Origin: Mucilaginibacter sp. L196
Lineage (GTDB): Bacteria; Bacteroidota; Bacteroidia; Sphingobacteriales; Sphingobacteriaceae
NCBI RefSeq assembly: GCF_009765905.1
Contig: NZ_LMUO01000006.1
Span: forward strand, 112,676-176,675
Reading direction: 5' to 3'
DNA: 64,000 nt
Position numbers and translations under genes: made by a program. The notes beneath the pieces were generated by a model that saw only the letters and a list, made by a program, of their open reading frames with translations, made no database searches and was not told the DNA's origin. Below, in pieces: positions 29,401-37,307 of the stretch; the first letter of the stretch is position 1; each line of letters begins with the position of its first letter.

Positions 29401-29785
29401 CCGCGAACCTCTTTAATTTTTCATGTCGCAACTTTTCATCATAAAAAACACGGAATTCCTCTTTTTTCAGGATAGCAGTCAAAACCAATGCCTGGTGTTC
29501 GCAAAGCTTGTTACGCTCTGCATAACAGTCACATGATAAAGATAGCTGGTCTTCCTGCTGGGTAACGATCACTTCAGGAAAAGCGATGGTAGCGAATAAA
29601 TTGATGAACGAACCATGATTGATTTCCAGATGCTTCGGTGAAATTTGCGCGGCGTTATCAGTGAATATATGACCTGTAGCGTACTGTGCAATAAGGACCT
29701 CGGTTAATGTACTTATACGAACGCCTTTAAAAATGACCTCATGGTTCCTGGAATCGTCATGCTGATCGCTGATCAATTTACTCAC
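26417..29785 (-). CDS. SNF2-family helicase with SWIM zinc finger
   Basis: A 1,122-residue DNA-dependent ATPase. The N-terminal SWIM finger is visible as C85-x-C87 ... C95-x-H97. A large middle region follows, as in bacterial SNF2 proteins with an N-terminal SNF2_N-associated domain. The motor begins at about 655 with LRPYQQQGLKWL. It has Walker A in DDMGLGKTIQ, a Walker B of the form DESQ rather than DEAH, motif III in ITGTPIENS, and the second RecA lobe with VFSQFVTMLDLI and LKAGGTGLNLTEADYVY. Members remodel protein-DNA complexes in transcription or repair; the bacterial role is not well fixed. It has no obvious operon partner. Confidence 0.93.
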   Translation of the reverse strand: MSKLISDQHDDSRNHEVIFKGVRISTLTEVLIAQYATGHIFTDNAAQISPKHLEINHGSFINLFATIAFPEVIVTQQEDQLSLSCDCYAERNKLCEHQALVLTAILKKEEFRVFYDEKLRHEKLKRFAVDYGMEKEAALDDYFNITYASKKLTITTKNPALLPVTKESLMALKAALVPEPILAVEPDTVCVIIKQHKYYKYLFIELYSAQTTLEGKIKNPLKVIAPLDFIWETEDHEQLKFFTGIHKFQNHLNNKTSEADITALKAIVKNPLGYDFYYHDNEKSENITAGSLVPVNVKLLPGELQLNVSPEDRFYEISGKITIEDRAFELNDLSIRFTYFIQAGDTLYLAGNLQLLNVISLLTKKQDKLLVHAAKFEEFKSQLLTKLEDNIDINYKHIPRATPVQLKQQGFNSENEKIIYLSDFGIHVMIVPVMRYGEVEISVRTKRQIYGVDNKGHEFLVKRNDAEELDFTALLIKQHPYFEEQLDNDLYYFYLHKKTFLDEDWFLDVFEEWQKQLVTVLGFNELEGNKLNEHKVKINIQVLSGLNWFNTIVDVRFGRKRAALKQIYRAVKNKTKYIQLDDGTMGILPADWIEKFKAYFNAGEIADDETLRIPKINFTVIGQLYDAAMLDEKVKEEISVYHKKLADFDVIKAIDMPAGLNGTLRPYQQQGLKWLNFLDDFNFGGCLADDMGLGKTIQIITFILSQREKVKHNTNLIVVPASLVFNWQEEIEKFAPSIKIHTIYGADRIKNIDEFDKYEVILTSYGTLLADINFLKDYVFNYVFLDESQQIKNPVSQRYKAANLLQSRNRIAITGTPIENSTFDLYGQLSFACPGLLGSKQYFKDIYGVPIDKFKSNKRALELQQKIGPFILRRTKQEVAAELPEKTEMILHCEMQAEQRGIYDAYEKEFRDYISAINGDVLKKSAMNVLKGITKLRQICDSPLLLSGEKMPGNASAKIDTLLEQIESKRPQHKILVFSQFVTMLDLIKKELNSRSIGFTYLTGQTRNRQAVVNEFQTNPDVRVFLISLKAGGTGLNLTEADYVYLVDPWWNPAVENQAIDRCHRIGQNKNIVAVRLICPGTVEEKMMIMQQGKKELATNLIRTDTSMINSLSKDDLLDLLN

Positions 29786-29986
29786 TGCGCTAAATATCTG
29801 AACAATTATGGATATTACATGAATTATTGAGCATTTGCCCGGTTTGGCAATTATTATTCTAAGAAGCTAACCTATTCGGCTGGTGCTATTAAATATATTA
29901 GCCACCACTGAAATTATTTTTGCGGCTCAAGTAGCGTTTTGTTATCGCTGCCCGTAATGTATTTAAAGGGACTAATATTATTGGCT

Positions 29987-30718
29987 ATGAAAAATTTAAA
30001 AAATCTAAAATCGGCGGCGACATTAGCTTGCGTGATATTTTTATCAGCTATTGGGTTAACATCCTGTTTAAAAGATAATAACCACTACGTAATAAATCCA
30101 ACTGCGTTGTTAATGGTTATACAAGCCTCGCCTGATGCTCCTTCAGAAAGTATATTTCTTAAACCAAACCAGGTTAATCAATCAGCATTTAATTACGGGG
30201 ATCATTTGGGGTACTTTAATGCCTATACAGGTGGCAGACTGGTTCAGTTATTTGGCTATGGCTCGTCTACTTTAATTGCTTCAGATAGTATTCATTTAGC
30301 TAATAACAATGCTTATTCATTATTTCTGGCCAACACTTATACCAAACCTGACTTTGTGTTACTTACAGATAGCCTTGCACGACCAGCATCCGGAAAAGCG
30401 ACGATTCGTTTTGTTAATGTAAGCGCAGGCTCCGGAAATGTTGACCTTGTAGCAAACACCACAACATTAGTAACTAACGAACCTTATAGAGGTGTTTCAA
30501 TATCTACACCCGCTAAAGCTGCTCCAGTATTTACACCCGTTTCAGGAAATGTACAATATAATTTTGAGGTTCGCGCCACAGGCACTACAACTGTATTGGC
30601 TTCGCTCGATAGCATCAATATTAGAAATGGTGGTGTATATACTATTTGGTATCATGGTTCAACAACAGGTACCAGCCCTAAATTAAGTGCCGACATTATT
30701 GCTAACGCTTACTATTAA
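29987..30718 (+). CDS. DUF4397-domain lipoprotein
   Basis: I place the start at the ATG at 29987 rather than the upstream in-frame Met at 29939, because it gives a standard lipoprotein signal with the lipobox Cys at residue 27 (GLTSCLKD). The mature part of about 215 residues has the beta-rich DUF4397 pattern, with segments such as IQASPDAPS, KATIRFVNVSAGSGNVDLV and NGGVYTIWYHG. The role of DUF4397 proteins is not established; they are surface or periplasmic. A second small lipoprotein follows 69 bp downstream and an ECF sigma factor gene follows that, so the three may share a regulatory module. Confidence 0.8.
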   Translation: MKNLKNLKSAATLACVIFLSAIGLTSCLKDNNHYVINPTALLMVIQASPDAPSESIFLKPNQVNQSAFNYGDHLGYFNAYTGGRLVQLFGYGSSTLIASDSIHLANNNAYSLFLANTYTKPDFVLLTDSLARPASGKATIRFVNVSAGSGNVDLVANTTTLVTNEPYRGVSISTPAKAAPVFTPVSGNVQYNFEVRATGTTTVLASLDSINIRNGGVYTIWYHGSTTGTSPKLSADIIANAYY

Positions 30719-30787
30719 TACGTTTTAAATTAAAAATCATGTAGCATAACTGTATTTACTAACGTAATGTAGTTGTAATCAAATATT

Positions 30788-31222
30788 ATGAAATTATTTT
30801 ATCTTTTGCCAATCGCGGTTTTTGTTTTCTTCGCATCTGCCTGTTCTAAAATTAATGATAACCAGCCAACCGTTGTGTTACCAACCGGTACTTTTACCGG
30901 CCAGTTTTTGAAGATTCATTTAAACCCTGTAACATCGAAATATGATACGTCGAAGGCTAATCTTCAATTGACGCTTTCACAAAGTACAGGTTTCACTATT
31001 ACAGGTGATACTACAACGCTGCATGCAGGCAGTTACGGATCATATGCTGCAAACGCGTATTATATACAATTTGTTGACCAGACCTATAACGCGGCAAAGC
31101 CAGGTAGTAAGTATCATTTACAAGGTGTTTATAATTACCTTTATAATGGCACTCAACTGGTAATGTACGTGAACTATGCGGATACCTTAAGTTTACAATA
31201 CAATTTTGCCAAAAGCAATTAA
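30788..31222 (+). CDS. Small lipoprotein of unknown function
   Basis: A 144-residue protein with a lipoprotein signal ending at Cys19 (FASACSK). The mature domain is beta-rich (GTFTGQFLKIHLNPVT, ANLQLTLSQSTGFTITGD), compatible with a small barrel or sandwich of the lipocalin-like kind seen in many Bacteroidota lipoproteins. I do not recognise the family. It lies 69 bp after the DUF4397 gene on the same strand and before the ECF sigma factor. Confidence 0.7.
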   Translation: MKLFYLLPIAVFVFFASACSKINDNQPTVVLPTGTFTGQFLKIHLNPVTSKYDTSKANLQLTLSQSTGFTITGDTTTLHAGSYGSYAANAYYIQFVDQTYNAAKPGSKYHLQGVYNYLYNGTQLVMYVNYADTLSLQYNFAKSN

Positions 31223-31340
31223 TCCTTAACACTATCTAAGGGTTAACTTTGTTATTCTATGGAAACAGCAGTTGTGATAGTAAATGTTACACTGCTGTGT
31301 TAATTTCTGGTATTCATCAATATATAGTGGGAAAAGGTTA

Positions 31341-31907
31341 ATGCTGAGACCGTCGGACATTGCAGAGAGCGAACTTATAGCGCAATGTAAAACAGGTAAT
31401 TTGAGGTGCCAGGAGATCCTATATACCAAATTTTACGGATTTGCTATGGGGATAAGCCTACGCTATAGCATGAACCGTGAAGACGCGCTTGAAGCCGTAA
31501 ATGATGCTTTTATAAAAATATTTAAAAACTTTAAAGATTATGATGCAGGCAAACCATTTAAAGCATGGCTCAGCACTTTTGTAATCAATACCTCTATAGA
31601 TAAACGCCGGAGGGAGCTAAAATATCAATTGAATATTGATTTGGGCGAAGCCGTGATGGTGTTGAGTTCATCAGACACTGTTGGGAATCTGGAGGCTCAG
31701 GATATACTCAATCTATTAAAGCTTTTACCATTAATACAAACCACTGTGTTTAACCTGTATGAGGTTGATGGTTACAGCCATGAGGAAATTGGTAAAATGT
31801 TGGGGATAGCAGCCAGCTCTTCGCGGGTATATCTAACTAGAGCTAAAGAAAAATTAAGAAAATTATTATTAATCAGAACCGATAATGAGCGACGATCAGT
31901 TAGATAA
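31341..31907 (+). CDS. ECF-type RNA polymerase sigma factor
   Basis: I prefer the ATG at 31341, preceded by a purine-rich GGGAAAAGG, to the upstream in-frame start at 31284, because conserved sequence begins there; the protein is then 188 residues. Sigma region 2 is visible in NREDALEAVNDAFIKIFKNF and KAWLSTFVINTSIDKRRREL. Sigma region 4 is visible in YSHEEIGKMLGIAASSSRVY. It directs RNA polymerase to a specific promoter set, usually in response to envelope signals. The downstream gene begins inside it (23-bp overlap), so it is translationally coupled to its probable anti-sigma partner. Confidence 0.9.
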   Translation: MLRPSDIAESELIAQCKTGNLRCQEILYTKFYGFAMGISLRYSMNREDALEAVNDAFIKIFKNFKDYDAGKPFKAWLSTFVINTSIDKRRRELKYQLNIDLGEAVMVLSSSDTVGNLEAQDILNLLKLLPLIQTTVFNLYEVDGYSHEEIGKMLGIAASSSRVYLTRAKEKLRKLLLIRTDNERRSVR

Positions 31908-33237
31908 TGATTTAAGAGACCGCATTAAGCAGGTGTTTGATGATTATCAGGATGACACCGCGGAAGAAGGCTGGCTTTTACTCAGGAAAAAATACCCGGA
32001 GGAGAAAAAAGACCGGGCTATCTTTTGGTATCGTGTAGCGGGAGTTGCCGCGTTTTTACTATTGTTCCTAAATATTTTTCTGTGGTATAGAGATGACAGC
32101 GGGTATAAGAAAAAGATAGCGGGCATTCATAAAATTGAACATCGTATTGATTCTGACGCAATGGCTACTACCAGAGGTAAGACGATTCAACGGGATTCTT
32201 CCATCGGGGGAGTTAATGGGTCTAAACCGACTACTATTTCTAAAGTAATAACTGTTGGCACTAAGCAATCTCCTGTTGCCGGTAAATCAGGTATCCTGGC
32301 TCATGTTGATCAATCATCGCTTAATAAATATGGTCTGCCTGGTTTTCCTGTAGATAGTGAATCAAAACAAACGCCTACAGCAACGTTTACCGCAGCAAAT
32401 AAAGCACCTGCGGTGGTTGATAGCGTTAAAACTAATATACAAACCCCCAACTCTTCTTCAATCGGCAAAAAGAGTATCATGGCTGATCAGCAACAACCTG
32501 TCGCGGTAAGCAAAGCCATGCAGCAACTTTTTGATAAAGAAGATAAATCAAAGAAGAATACAGAGGAACAGCAAACCGCAGCGAACAGGATCGCTTTGGG
32601 AATATATGCGGCTTCGTATGTTAATTACGCTAAGGGAAGCCAGCGACAATTTAATAATGGCGCCGGTATATCCTCAGATATTAGATTAACAGATAATCTC
32701 AGCATCTCCACAGGAGTGGCTATCGGCCAAAACACCCTGGCCTACAACAGTACAACGCCATCCATGCCGGTTGCTTTGATGGCAATAAATTCTCATAATT
32801 TTTCGGCTAGTACAAGTGCGTTGCCTTTAGTTGTTCCGGCATCTAAAAACCTGAATGCAAACCTGGTGAATTTAGATGTTCCGGTGAATTTAAAATACAA
32901 CTTTAATCCACAAACAGGTAATACCTACGTTGCAGCCGGGTTGAGTTCAGGTACGTTCATTAACGAAAGCTATAACACTACCTACAGTTATAATGCCCCC
33001 GACAATGGTACGGTTTTGCAATCTCAGGAAGGTAGTCATAAATCGTTTGATAACTTTTATTTTGCGCAAATGGTTAACCTGGCATTTGGCGTAGGTTATC
33101 CTTTGGGTAAAAATCACTTAGTTATTGAGCCATTTTTTAAATATCCGTTGAATGGTTTGGGTGATCAGCATATTCTTTTTGGTTCGGGAGGGATTAACCT
33201 GAAATTCAATTTTGATGCAGGGAAGCAAAGGAAATAG
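31885..33237 (+). CDS. Anti-sigma-like membrane protein fused to an outer-membrane-barrel-like domain
   Basis: A 450-residue protein. Residues 1-46 are charged and cytoplasmic-like, with a helical DQLDNDLRDRIKQVFDDYQD segment of the type that holds ECF sigma factors. A single membrane helix follows at about 47-68. Residues of about 70-235 are a low-complexity Ser/Thr/Lys/Gln-rich linker. The rest (about 240-450) has alternating-strand patterns with Gly and aromatic residues, for example NRIALGIYAASYVNY and HLVIEPFFKYPLNGLG, like a Bacteroidota porin-type barrel. The gene overlaps the sigma factor gene by 23 bp. Acting as anti-sigma factor or envelope-spanning sensor is inferred. Confidence 0.72.
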   Translation: MSDDQLDNDLRDRIKQVFDDYQDDTAEEGWLLLRKKYPEEKKDRAIFWYRVAGVAAFLLLFLNIFLWYRDDSGYKKKIAGIHKIEHRIDSDAMATTRGKTIQRDSSIGGVNGSKPTTISKVITVGTKQSPVAGKSGILAHVDQSSLNKYGLPGFPVDSESKQTPTATFTAANKAPAVVDSVKTNIQTPNSSSIGKKSIMADQQQPVAVSKAMQQLFDKEDKSKKNTEEQQTAANRIALGIYAASYVNYAKGSQRQFNNGAGISSDIRLTDNLSISTGVAIGQNTLAYNSTTPSMPVALMAINSHNFSASTSALPLVVPASKNLNANLVNLDVPVNLKYNFNPQTGNTYVAAGLSSGTFINESYNTTYSYNAPDNGTVLQSQEGSHKSFDNFYFAQMVNLAFGVGYPLGKNHLVIEPFFKYPLNGLGDQHILFGSGGINLKFNFDAGKQRK

Positions 33238-33256
33238 GAATGTGATGGAGGCGGGT

Positions 33257-33334
33257 TTGTCATTCTGAGCGCAGCGAAGAATCTGTACGCCCGGATGCTA
33301 CTGTACAGATTCTTCGCTGCGCTCAGAATGACAA
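33257..33334. repeat. Long palindromic repeat (family A), 32-bp perfect arms
   Basis: The arms at 33257-33288 and 33303-33334 are perfect reverse complements of 32 bp around a 14-nt loop. The arm contains TCATTCTGAGCGCAGCGAAG. A partial related sequence (TTGTCATTCCGAG) follows at 33350. It lies between two convergent genes and may end both transcripts. Short open frames inside it are artefacts of the repeat. Confidence 0.85.
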
Positions 33335-33477
33335 TTTTATTATTCCCAATTGTCATTCCGAGAAACTAAGCAATGACAATAACATAATGCCTTAAAGGTT
33401 TTTTAATACCCCTATCCCGTCAGACTTGCGAAGTTTAAAAGCTAAGTCTTTAAACTCGCTTGCAATGATTTTTTGTT

Positions 33478-34665
33478 TTACATCCAGATTAAAGGATGGC
33501 GTATAGGCACGTTTCTGATAACTTCTTCTGTTTTCGGCTTATGGTCAAGTCGCTTCCATGTATTAAACCAATCATTTTGTTGGTAAGCATTCGCCCCGAA
33601 TAATAAAAATGGTTGTGCAACAGGCCAGCTGTCCCAATACATCACATCTGGTTTTAGTTGCCACTTACTTTTATCTGCAACGTAAGGATACAGGTAGCTT
33701 ATACCTTTTTTAATTGACTTGCCATCCGGCGTTTCAAAGGCCCATAGGTTATCTTTCGGGGTTGATAATATTTGGCAAAGTGTTGTCATGGCATCTAAAT
33801 CAAATATAGAGTAGCCATAAGGTTTAGTGCGGGCCAACTCCAGCGGGAAACTCCCATCGGTACCCATTTGCCTTGGCAATAAAACAGTTTTGTACATAAC
33901 CGATATTGAGTCGAGCTCTGCCTGGTTATTACAAAGTTTGGCAAATGAGGCTACCTGCATAGCCCAGCAGGTGGAATGGTTGTTTTTAGTGAGCTTTTCC
34001 TGTATACCGGGCTTACTGGTAAGCAACCAATTGGTGTACTCAGCAAACCATTTTTTAACCCCTTCGCTTGTTTGCGCATCCATAGCCGGGCAATCTTCCA
34101 TTACAATTAGCCCCTGTGCTACTTCCATTAAATGGATGCTATCAATTATGCCATAGTTACGACCTGTAAATTTACCTTTTATAGCTTGCGCGAATTGCAG
34201 ATTAGGGTTCATCAATGTTTCAGGATCAATAAACCATGCTTTTAGGTGGATAATGGCTTGCCGCACATATTTCTGGTCGCCGGTTATTTTATAGGCTGAT
34301 GCAAGGGCACCAATTATTTCACTGAAACGGATCATTGCTTTTCTGTGCTCAATAAAATTGGCAGGATTGCTTTCCCCATCCCTGTTAATATATGGGCCAT
34401 CCGGATTTTTAGGATCAGGCCAGAAGTAGTCGGCTTCAGAAAAGAAATCGTGCTTCCCTCCCGCGCTTCTCGGGCTGAAAGAGGCCGTTACGGTGATCGG
34501 TTTTTGTTGCATTGCCCAGTCGGCTTCTGCTAAAATTTGTTTTCTCAGGATAGCCTCGGCAGCTTTTTCAACACCCGACTTCGTTTTTGAATGCGGTGCG
34601 TTAATAAACGCGCTTTGAAAGCACCACAATATCATAATAAAAAACACCCGACCTAATGATTTCAT
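33478..34665 (-). CDS. Alginate-lyase-superfamily polyuronate lyase (PL38-like candidate)
   Basis: A 395-residue exported protein (leader of about 22 residues). The family signature is visible as HDFFSEADYFWPDPKNPDGP with YINRDGESNP close behind, then a helical toroid pattern, and KNNHSTCWAMQ, which holds the Asn-His pair used by (alpha/alpha)6 lyases of the alginate_lyase family. The C-terminal segment DGKSIKKGISYLYPYV is also typical. These enzymes cleave uronate chains by beta-elimination; PL38 members act on glucuronan. It is the last gene of the minus operon, 31 bp after a related lyase gene. Substrate is inferred from GH88 and UxuA in the same operon. Confidence 0.82.
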   Translation of the reverse strand: MKSLGRVFFIMILWCFQSAFINAPHSKTKSGVEKAAEAILRKQILAEADWAMQQKPITVTASFSPRSAGGKHDFFSEADYFWPDPKNPDGPYINRDGESNPANFIEHRKAMIRFSEIIGALASAYKITGDQKYVRQAIIHLKAWFIDPETLMNPNLQFAQAIKGKFTGRNYGIIDSIHLMEVAQGLIVMEDCPAMDAQTSEGVKKWFAEYTNWLLTSKPGIQEKLTKNNHSTCWAMQVASFAKLCNNQAELDSISVMYKTVLLPRQMGTDGSFPLELARTKPYGYSIFDLDAMTTLCQILSTPKDNLWAFETPDGKSIKKGISYLYPYVADKSKWQLKPDVMYWDSWPVAQPFLLFGANAYQQNDWFNTWKRLDHKPKTEEVIRNVPIRHPLIWM

Positions 34666-34696
34666 ATCCAGTAATGATTAATTAATAAATGCTTTA

Positions 34697-35797
34697 CTAT
34701 TTCTTTTTTACACTATTTAATGCCAGCTGCCAGTTAAAATAGTAAGGATCTTTAACCATGGTTCGCTTAATAACAGATATATAGTCAGGGTTAAAATAAG
34801 CCGCTAGTGATAATGTAGTTAAACCACTTTCCGGGTTAAACAGTGTACCCGCTTTGTATCCTTTCTCGTTGTTTTTGGCACGCTGCAAATCAAACGGGAC
34901 TTTGCTGTTTACAAATTCGCCGTGAGTTTTATCACCCACCATATAAGGGATCATAAAATCCACACATTTTTTAATGGATGAGCCGTTAGGTGTTTGGTAG
35001 TTGAAATAATCCTTACCCGTGGCCCTGTAAATAGCGATGCATGTTGTTAAAAGCGGTTCCAGATCATACGTATGGTAATGGAAAGCATCCCGCTCTACAA
35101 AATCATGCGTGGTACCATCCGGATTCAGATTTATAGCAAGCTGTTTTTCCAGTTCGGTGGTAATAAAGCCATCATATTTTTTAGTATGAATGGTATAGGC
35201 AATTAGTGTGATAATCTTTATCCGGTGCGAGTTCCAATTATTAATGGCCGTGCCCCTGCCCGGTTTTGAGGAAGCGCTGTTTAGTTCAGCATCTGCAACA
35301 CTCTCCAGCCAGTTATCAATTGTTTTTTTATTCTCGGTTGATGATTGATCCCGCACTAAATCATAGCCGGTAATCATATCCTCCAGTTTGGTTTCATCTA
35401 TAGGGTCGCCGGTTGCTTTATTTGTATTACTCCAGGCTAAAAGAAATTCCGTGGCTTTATCAAGATAAGCTTTATCACCATAAAGCCGGTAAACCAATGC
35501 GAGGGCGTAAATTTTATAAGCATCTGCAACTGCTTTAATGGTGGCTGTTTTTGCCGGGTTACCTTCCAGTAAACCCTCAGAACGTATTTCTTCTATCGGA
35601 TCAGGCGTTTCTGTTAATGCCTTTTGCGCGTTGATCAAAAAAGGATAAAATGCTTTTTTATAAGTCGATGGCGCCGAATTATTGGTATCAATATCATTCC
35701 GCAAACTTTTAATTTCTACATTGGTCATACTAACAACCTGTGCATTTGCATAAGCATATGACATCAGTAAGCCGATAAAAACGATAAGTTTTTTCAT
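34697..35797 (-). CDS. Second alginate-lyase-superfamily protein, divergent
   Basis: A 366-residue exported protein with a signal peptide ending near ANAQ (residue 20). The helical toroid pattern and segments KIYALALVYRLYGDKAYLDKA and NNWNSHRIKIITLIAY place it in the alginate_lyase fold group, as does the C-terminal NGSSIKKCVDFMIPYM. It lacks the NNH of its neighbour and has N-N-W-N-S-H in that place, so it is a different subfamily and may have another uronate preference or act on oligomers. It lies between uxuA and the PL38-like gene; the 162-bp gap to uxuA contains a palindromic repeat. Confidence 0.72.
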   Translation of the reverse strand: MKKLIVFIGLLMSYAYANAQVVSMTNVEIKSLRNDIDTNNSAPSTYKKAFYPFLINAQKALTETPDPIEEIRSEGLLEGNPAKTATIKAVADAYKIYALALVYRLYGDKAYLDKATEFLLAWSNTNKATGDPIDETKLEDMITGYDLVRDQSSTENKKTIDNWLESVADAELNSASSKPGRGTAINNWNSHRIKIITLIAYTIHTKKYDGFITTELEKQLAINLNPDGTTHDFVERDAFHYHTYDLEPLLTTCIAIYRATGKDYFNYQTPNGSSIKKCVDFMIPYMVGDKTHGEFVNSKVPFDLQRAKNNEKGYKAGTLFNPESGLTTLSLAAYFNPDYISVIKRTMVKDPYYFNWQLALNSVKKK

Positions 35798-35829
35798 TTA
35801 ATAAACTGTTAAAAAATAATAAGACTATC

Positions 35830-35911
35830 TGTCATTGCGAGGAACGAAGCAATCGCGAACCTTGCAAATTCGCTTTGCCTATGCGCGATTGCTTCGTTCC
35901 TCGCAATGACA
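35830..35911. repeat. Long palindromic repeat (family B), copy 1
   Basis: Perfect 28-bp arms at 35830-35857 and 35884-35911 flank a 26-nt loop. The arm contains TGCGAGGAACGAAGCAATCG. The second copy at 37225-37306 shares the arms and most of the loop. It sits in the gap between uxuA and the second lyase gene inside an operon, where it would form a very stable mRNA hairpin. Confidence 0.9.
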
Positions 35912-35959
35912 TTTTGTTTTGTGTTATGTAAAAAATATTAAATCATTTTTAAACAACTT

Positions 35960-37147
35960 CTAATAATTGAAAGCTTTTTTTATACCAAGTTCTAATCCAC
36001 GTAATTCAGCCAAACCCCTTAAACGGCCAATAGCCGAATAACCGGGATTGGTTTTTTTCTGCAGATCATCAAGCATTTTATGGCCGTGATCCGGCCGGAA
36101 AGGCATGGTAATATCTTTTCTCCCTGCGCTTATCCGTTTTTTTTGTTCTTCAAGCAAAACCTTCATAACCGAATACATATCAACATCTCCTGCTAAATGA
36201 TCCGCCTCAAAAAAGTTACCGTATTCATCGCGCTTGGTGCTTCTTAGGTGTATAAAATGAATCCGGTCTCCGAGGCGCTGAACCATACCGGGCAGATCAT
36301 TATCGGCATTTACGCCGAATGAACCGGTGCAAAAAGTTAAACCGTTACTAGGGCTATCTACTGCATTATAAATATCTCTGATATCCTGTTCATTACTTAC
36401 CACCCGCGGCAGGCCTAGGATAGGAAATGGCGGATCATCAGGGTGTATGCACATCAATACGTCATTTTGTTCAGCAACAGGAATAATCTGTTTTAAAAAC
36501 CAGCCCAGATTGGCTTTCAAATCCCCGGGACCAATATTTTTATAACTGTTGATCACCTGTAGAAATGATTCCAGTGTATAACCCTCTTCCGATCCGGGTA
36601 AGCCTGCAATAATATTTTTTACTAAATGAGCTTTGCCCCCGTCACTCAAACCCTCAAAAAACTCTTTTGATCTTTGGATGACCTTATCATTATAATCTTT
36701 CTCAGCGTTCTCTCTTTTCAGAATAAAAATATCAAACGCCGCAAAAGCCGCGGTATCAAACCTTAAAGCTGTCGAGCCGTCGGGCATCAGGTAATCAAGG
36801 TCGGTACGTGTCCAGTCGAGCACGGGCATAAAGTTGTAGCAAACAATATGAATGCCGCATGCAGCCAGGTTAGTTAAAGATTGTTTATAATTATTGATAT
36901 AGTATTCGTAATTACCGGTGCGTTTTTTAATGTCTTCATGCACAGGCACACTCTCCACAACCGACCATGTCAGGCCAGCTTCTTCAACTATTGATTTTCT
37001 TTTGATGATCTCATCCACCGGCCATACTTCGCCATTAGGTATATGGTGCAAGGCTGTTACCACGCCTGTTGCTCCGGCTTGTTTTACATCATATAACGAA
37101 ACGGGGTCATTTGGGCCGTACCAGCGCCATGTTTGTTCTAAGCTCAT
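35960..37147 (-). CDS. uxuA: Mannonate dehydratase UxuA
   Basis: A 395-residue cytoplasmic enzyme of normal family length (about 394), starting [18 protein letters not shown], the typical N-terminus. It has the TIM-barrel segments [30 protein letters not shown] and [19 protein letters not shown]. It converts D-mannonate to 2-keto-3-deoxy-D-gluconate with a divalent metal, in the catabolism of glucuronate through fructuronate. It lies in the same operon as GH88 and two uronate lyases, which points to a glucuronate-containing polymer. The gaps on both sides carry copies of one palindromic repeat. Confidence 0.96.
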   Translation of the reverse strand: MSLEQTWRWYGPNDPVSLYDVKQAGATGVVTALHHIPNGEVWPVDEIIKRKSIVEEAGLTWSVVESVPVHEDIKKRTGNYEYYINNYKQSLTNLAACGIHIVCYNFMPVLDWTRTDLDYLMPDGSTALRFDTAAFAAFDIFILKRENAEKDYNDKVIQRSKEFFEGLSDGGKAHLVKNIIAGLPGSEEGYTLESFLQVINSYKNIGPGDLKANLGWFLKQIIPVAEQNDVLMCIHPDDPPFPILGLPRVVSNEQDIRDIYNAVDSPSNGLTFCTGSFGVNADNDLPGMVQRLGDRIHFIHLRSTKRDEYGNFFEADHLAGDVDMYSVMKVLLEEQKKRISAGRKDITMPFRPDHGHKMLDDLQKKTNPGYSAIGRLRGLAELRGLELGIKKAFNY

Positions 37148-37224
37148 TTATTTTTATATTTTTTATTGAAGATAAAAGAAAGTCTATTCTTGAATCTTCT
37201 TCTTTATTTGATCATAAAACCATC

Positions 37225-37306
37225 TGTCATTGCGAGGAACGAAGCAATCGCGAACCTTGCATACTCGCTTTGTTTATGTGCGATTGCTTCGTTCCTCGCA
37301 ATGACA
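37225..37306. repeat. Long palindromic repeat (family B), copy 2
   Basis: Arms at 37225-37252 and 37279-37306 match over 27 of 28 bp; the only mismatch is at the loop end. The loop is nearly the same as in copy 1 (AACCTTGCA, then a variable pair, then TCGCTTTG). It fills the gap between the GH88 and uxuA genes. The start of a spurious open frame at 37,069-37,311 reads through it. Confidence 0.9.
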
Positions 37307-37307
37307 A

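Noticed and set aside
33165..33356. Minus-strand open frame of 63 codons
   Set aside because: It is formed by the 32-bp inverted repeat and the antisense of the barrel gene end.
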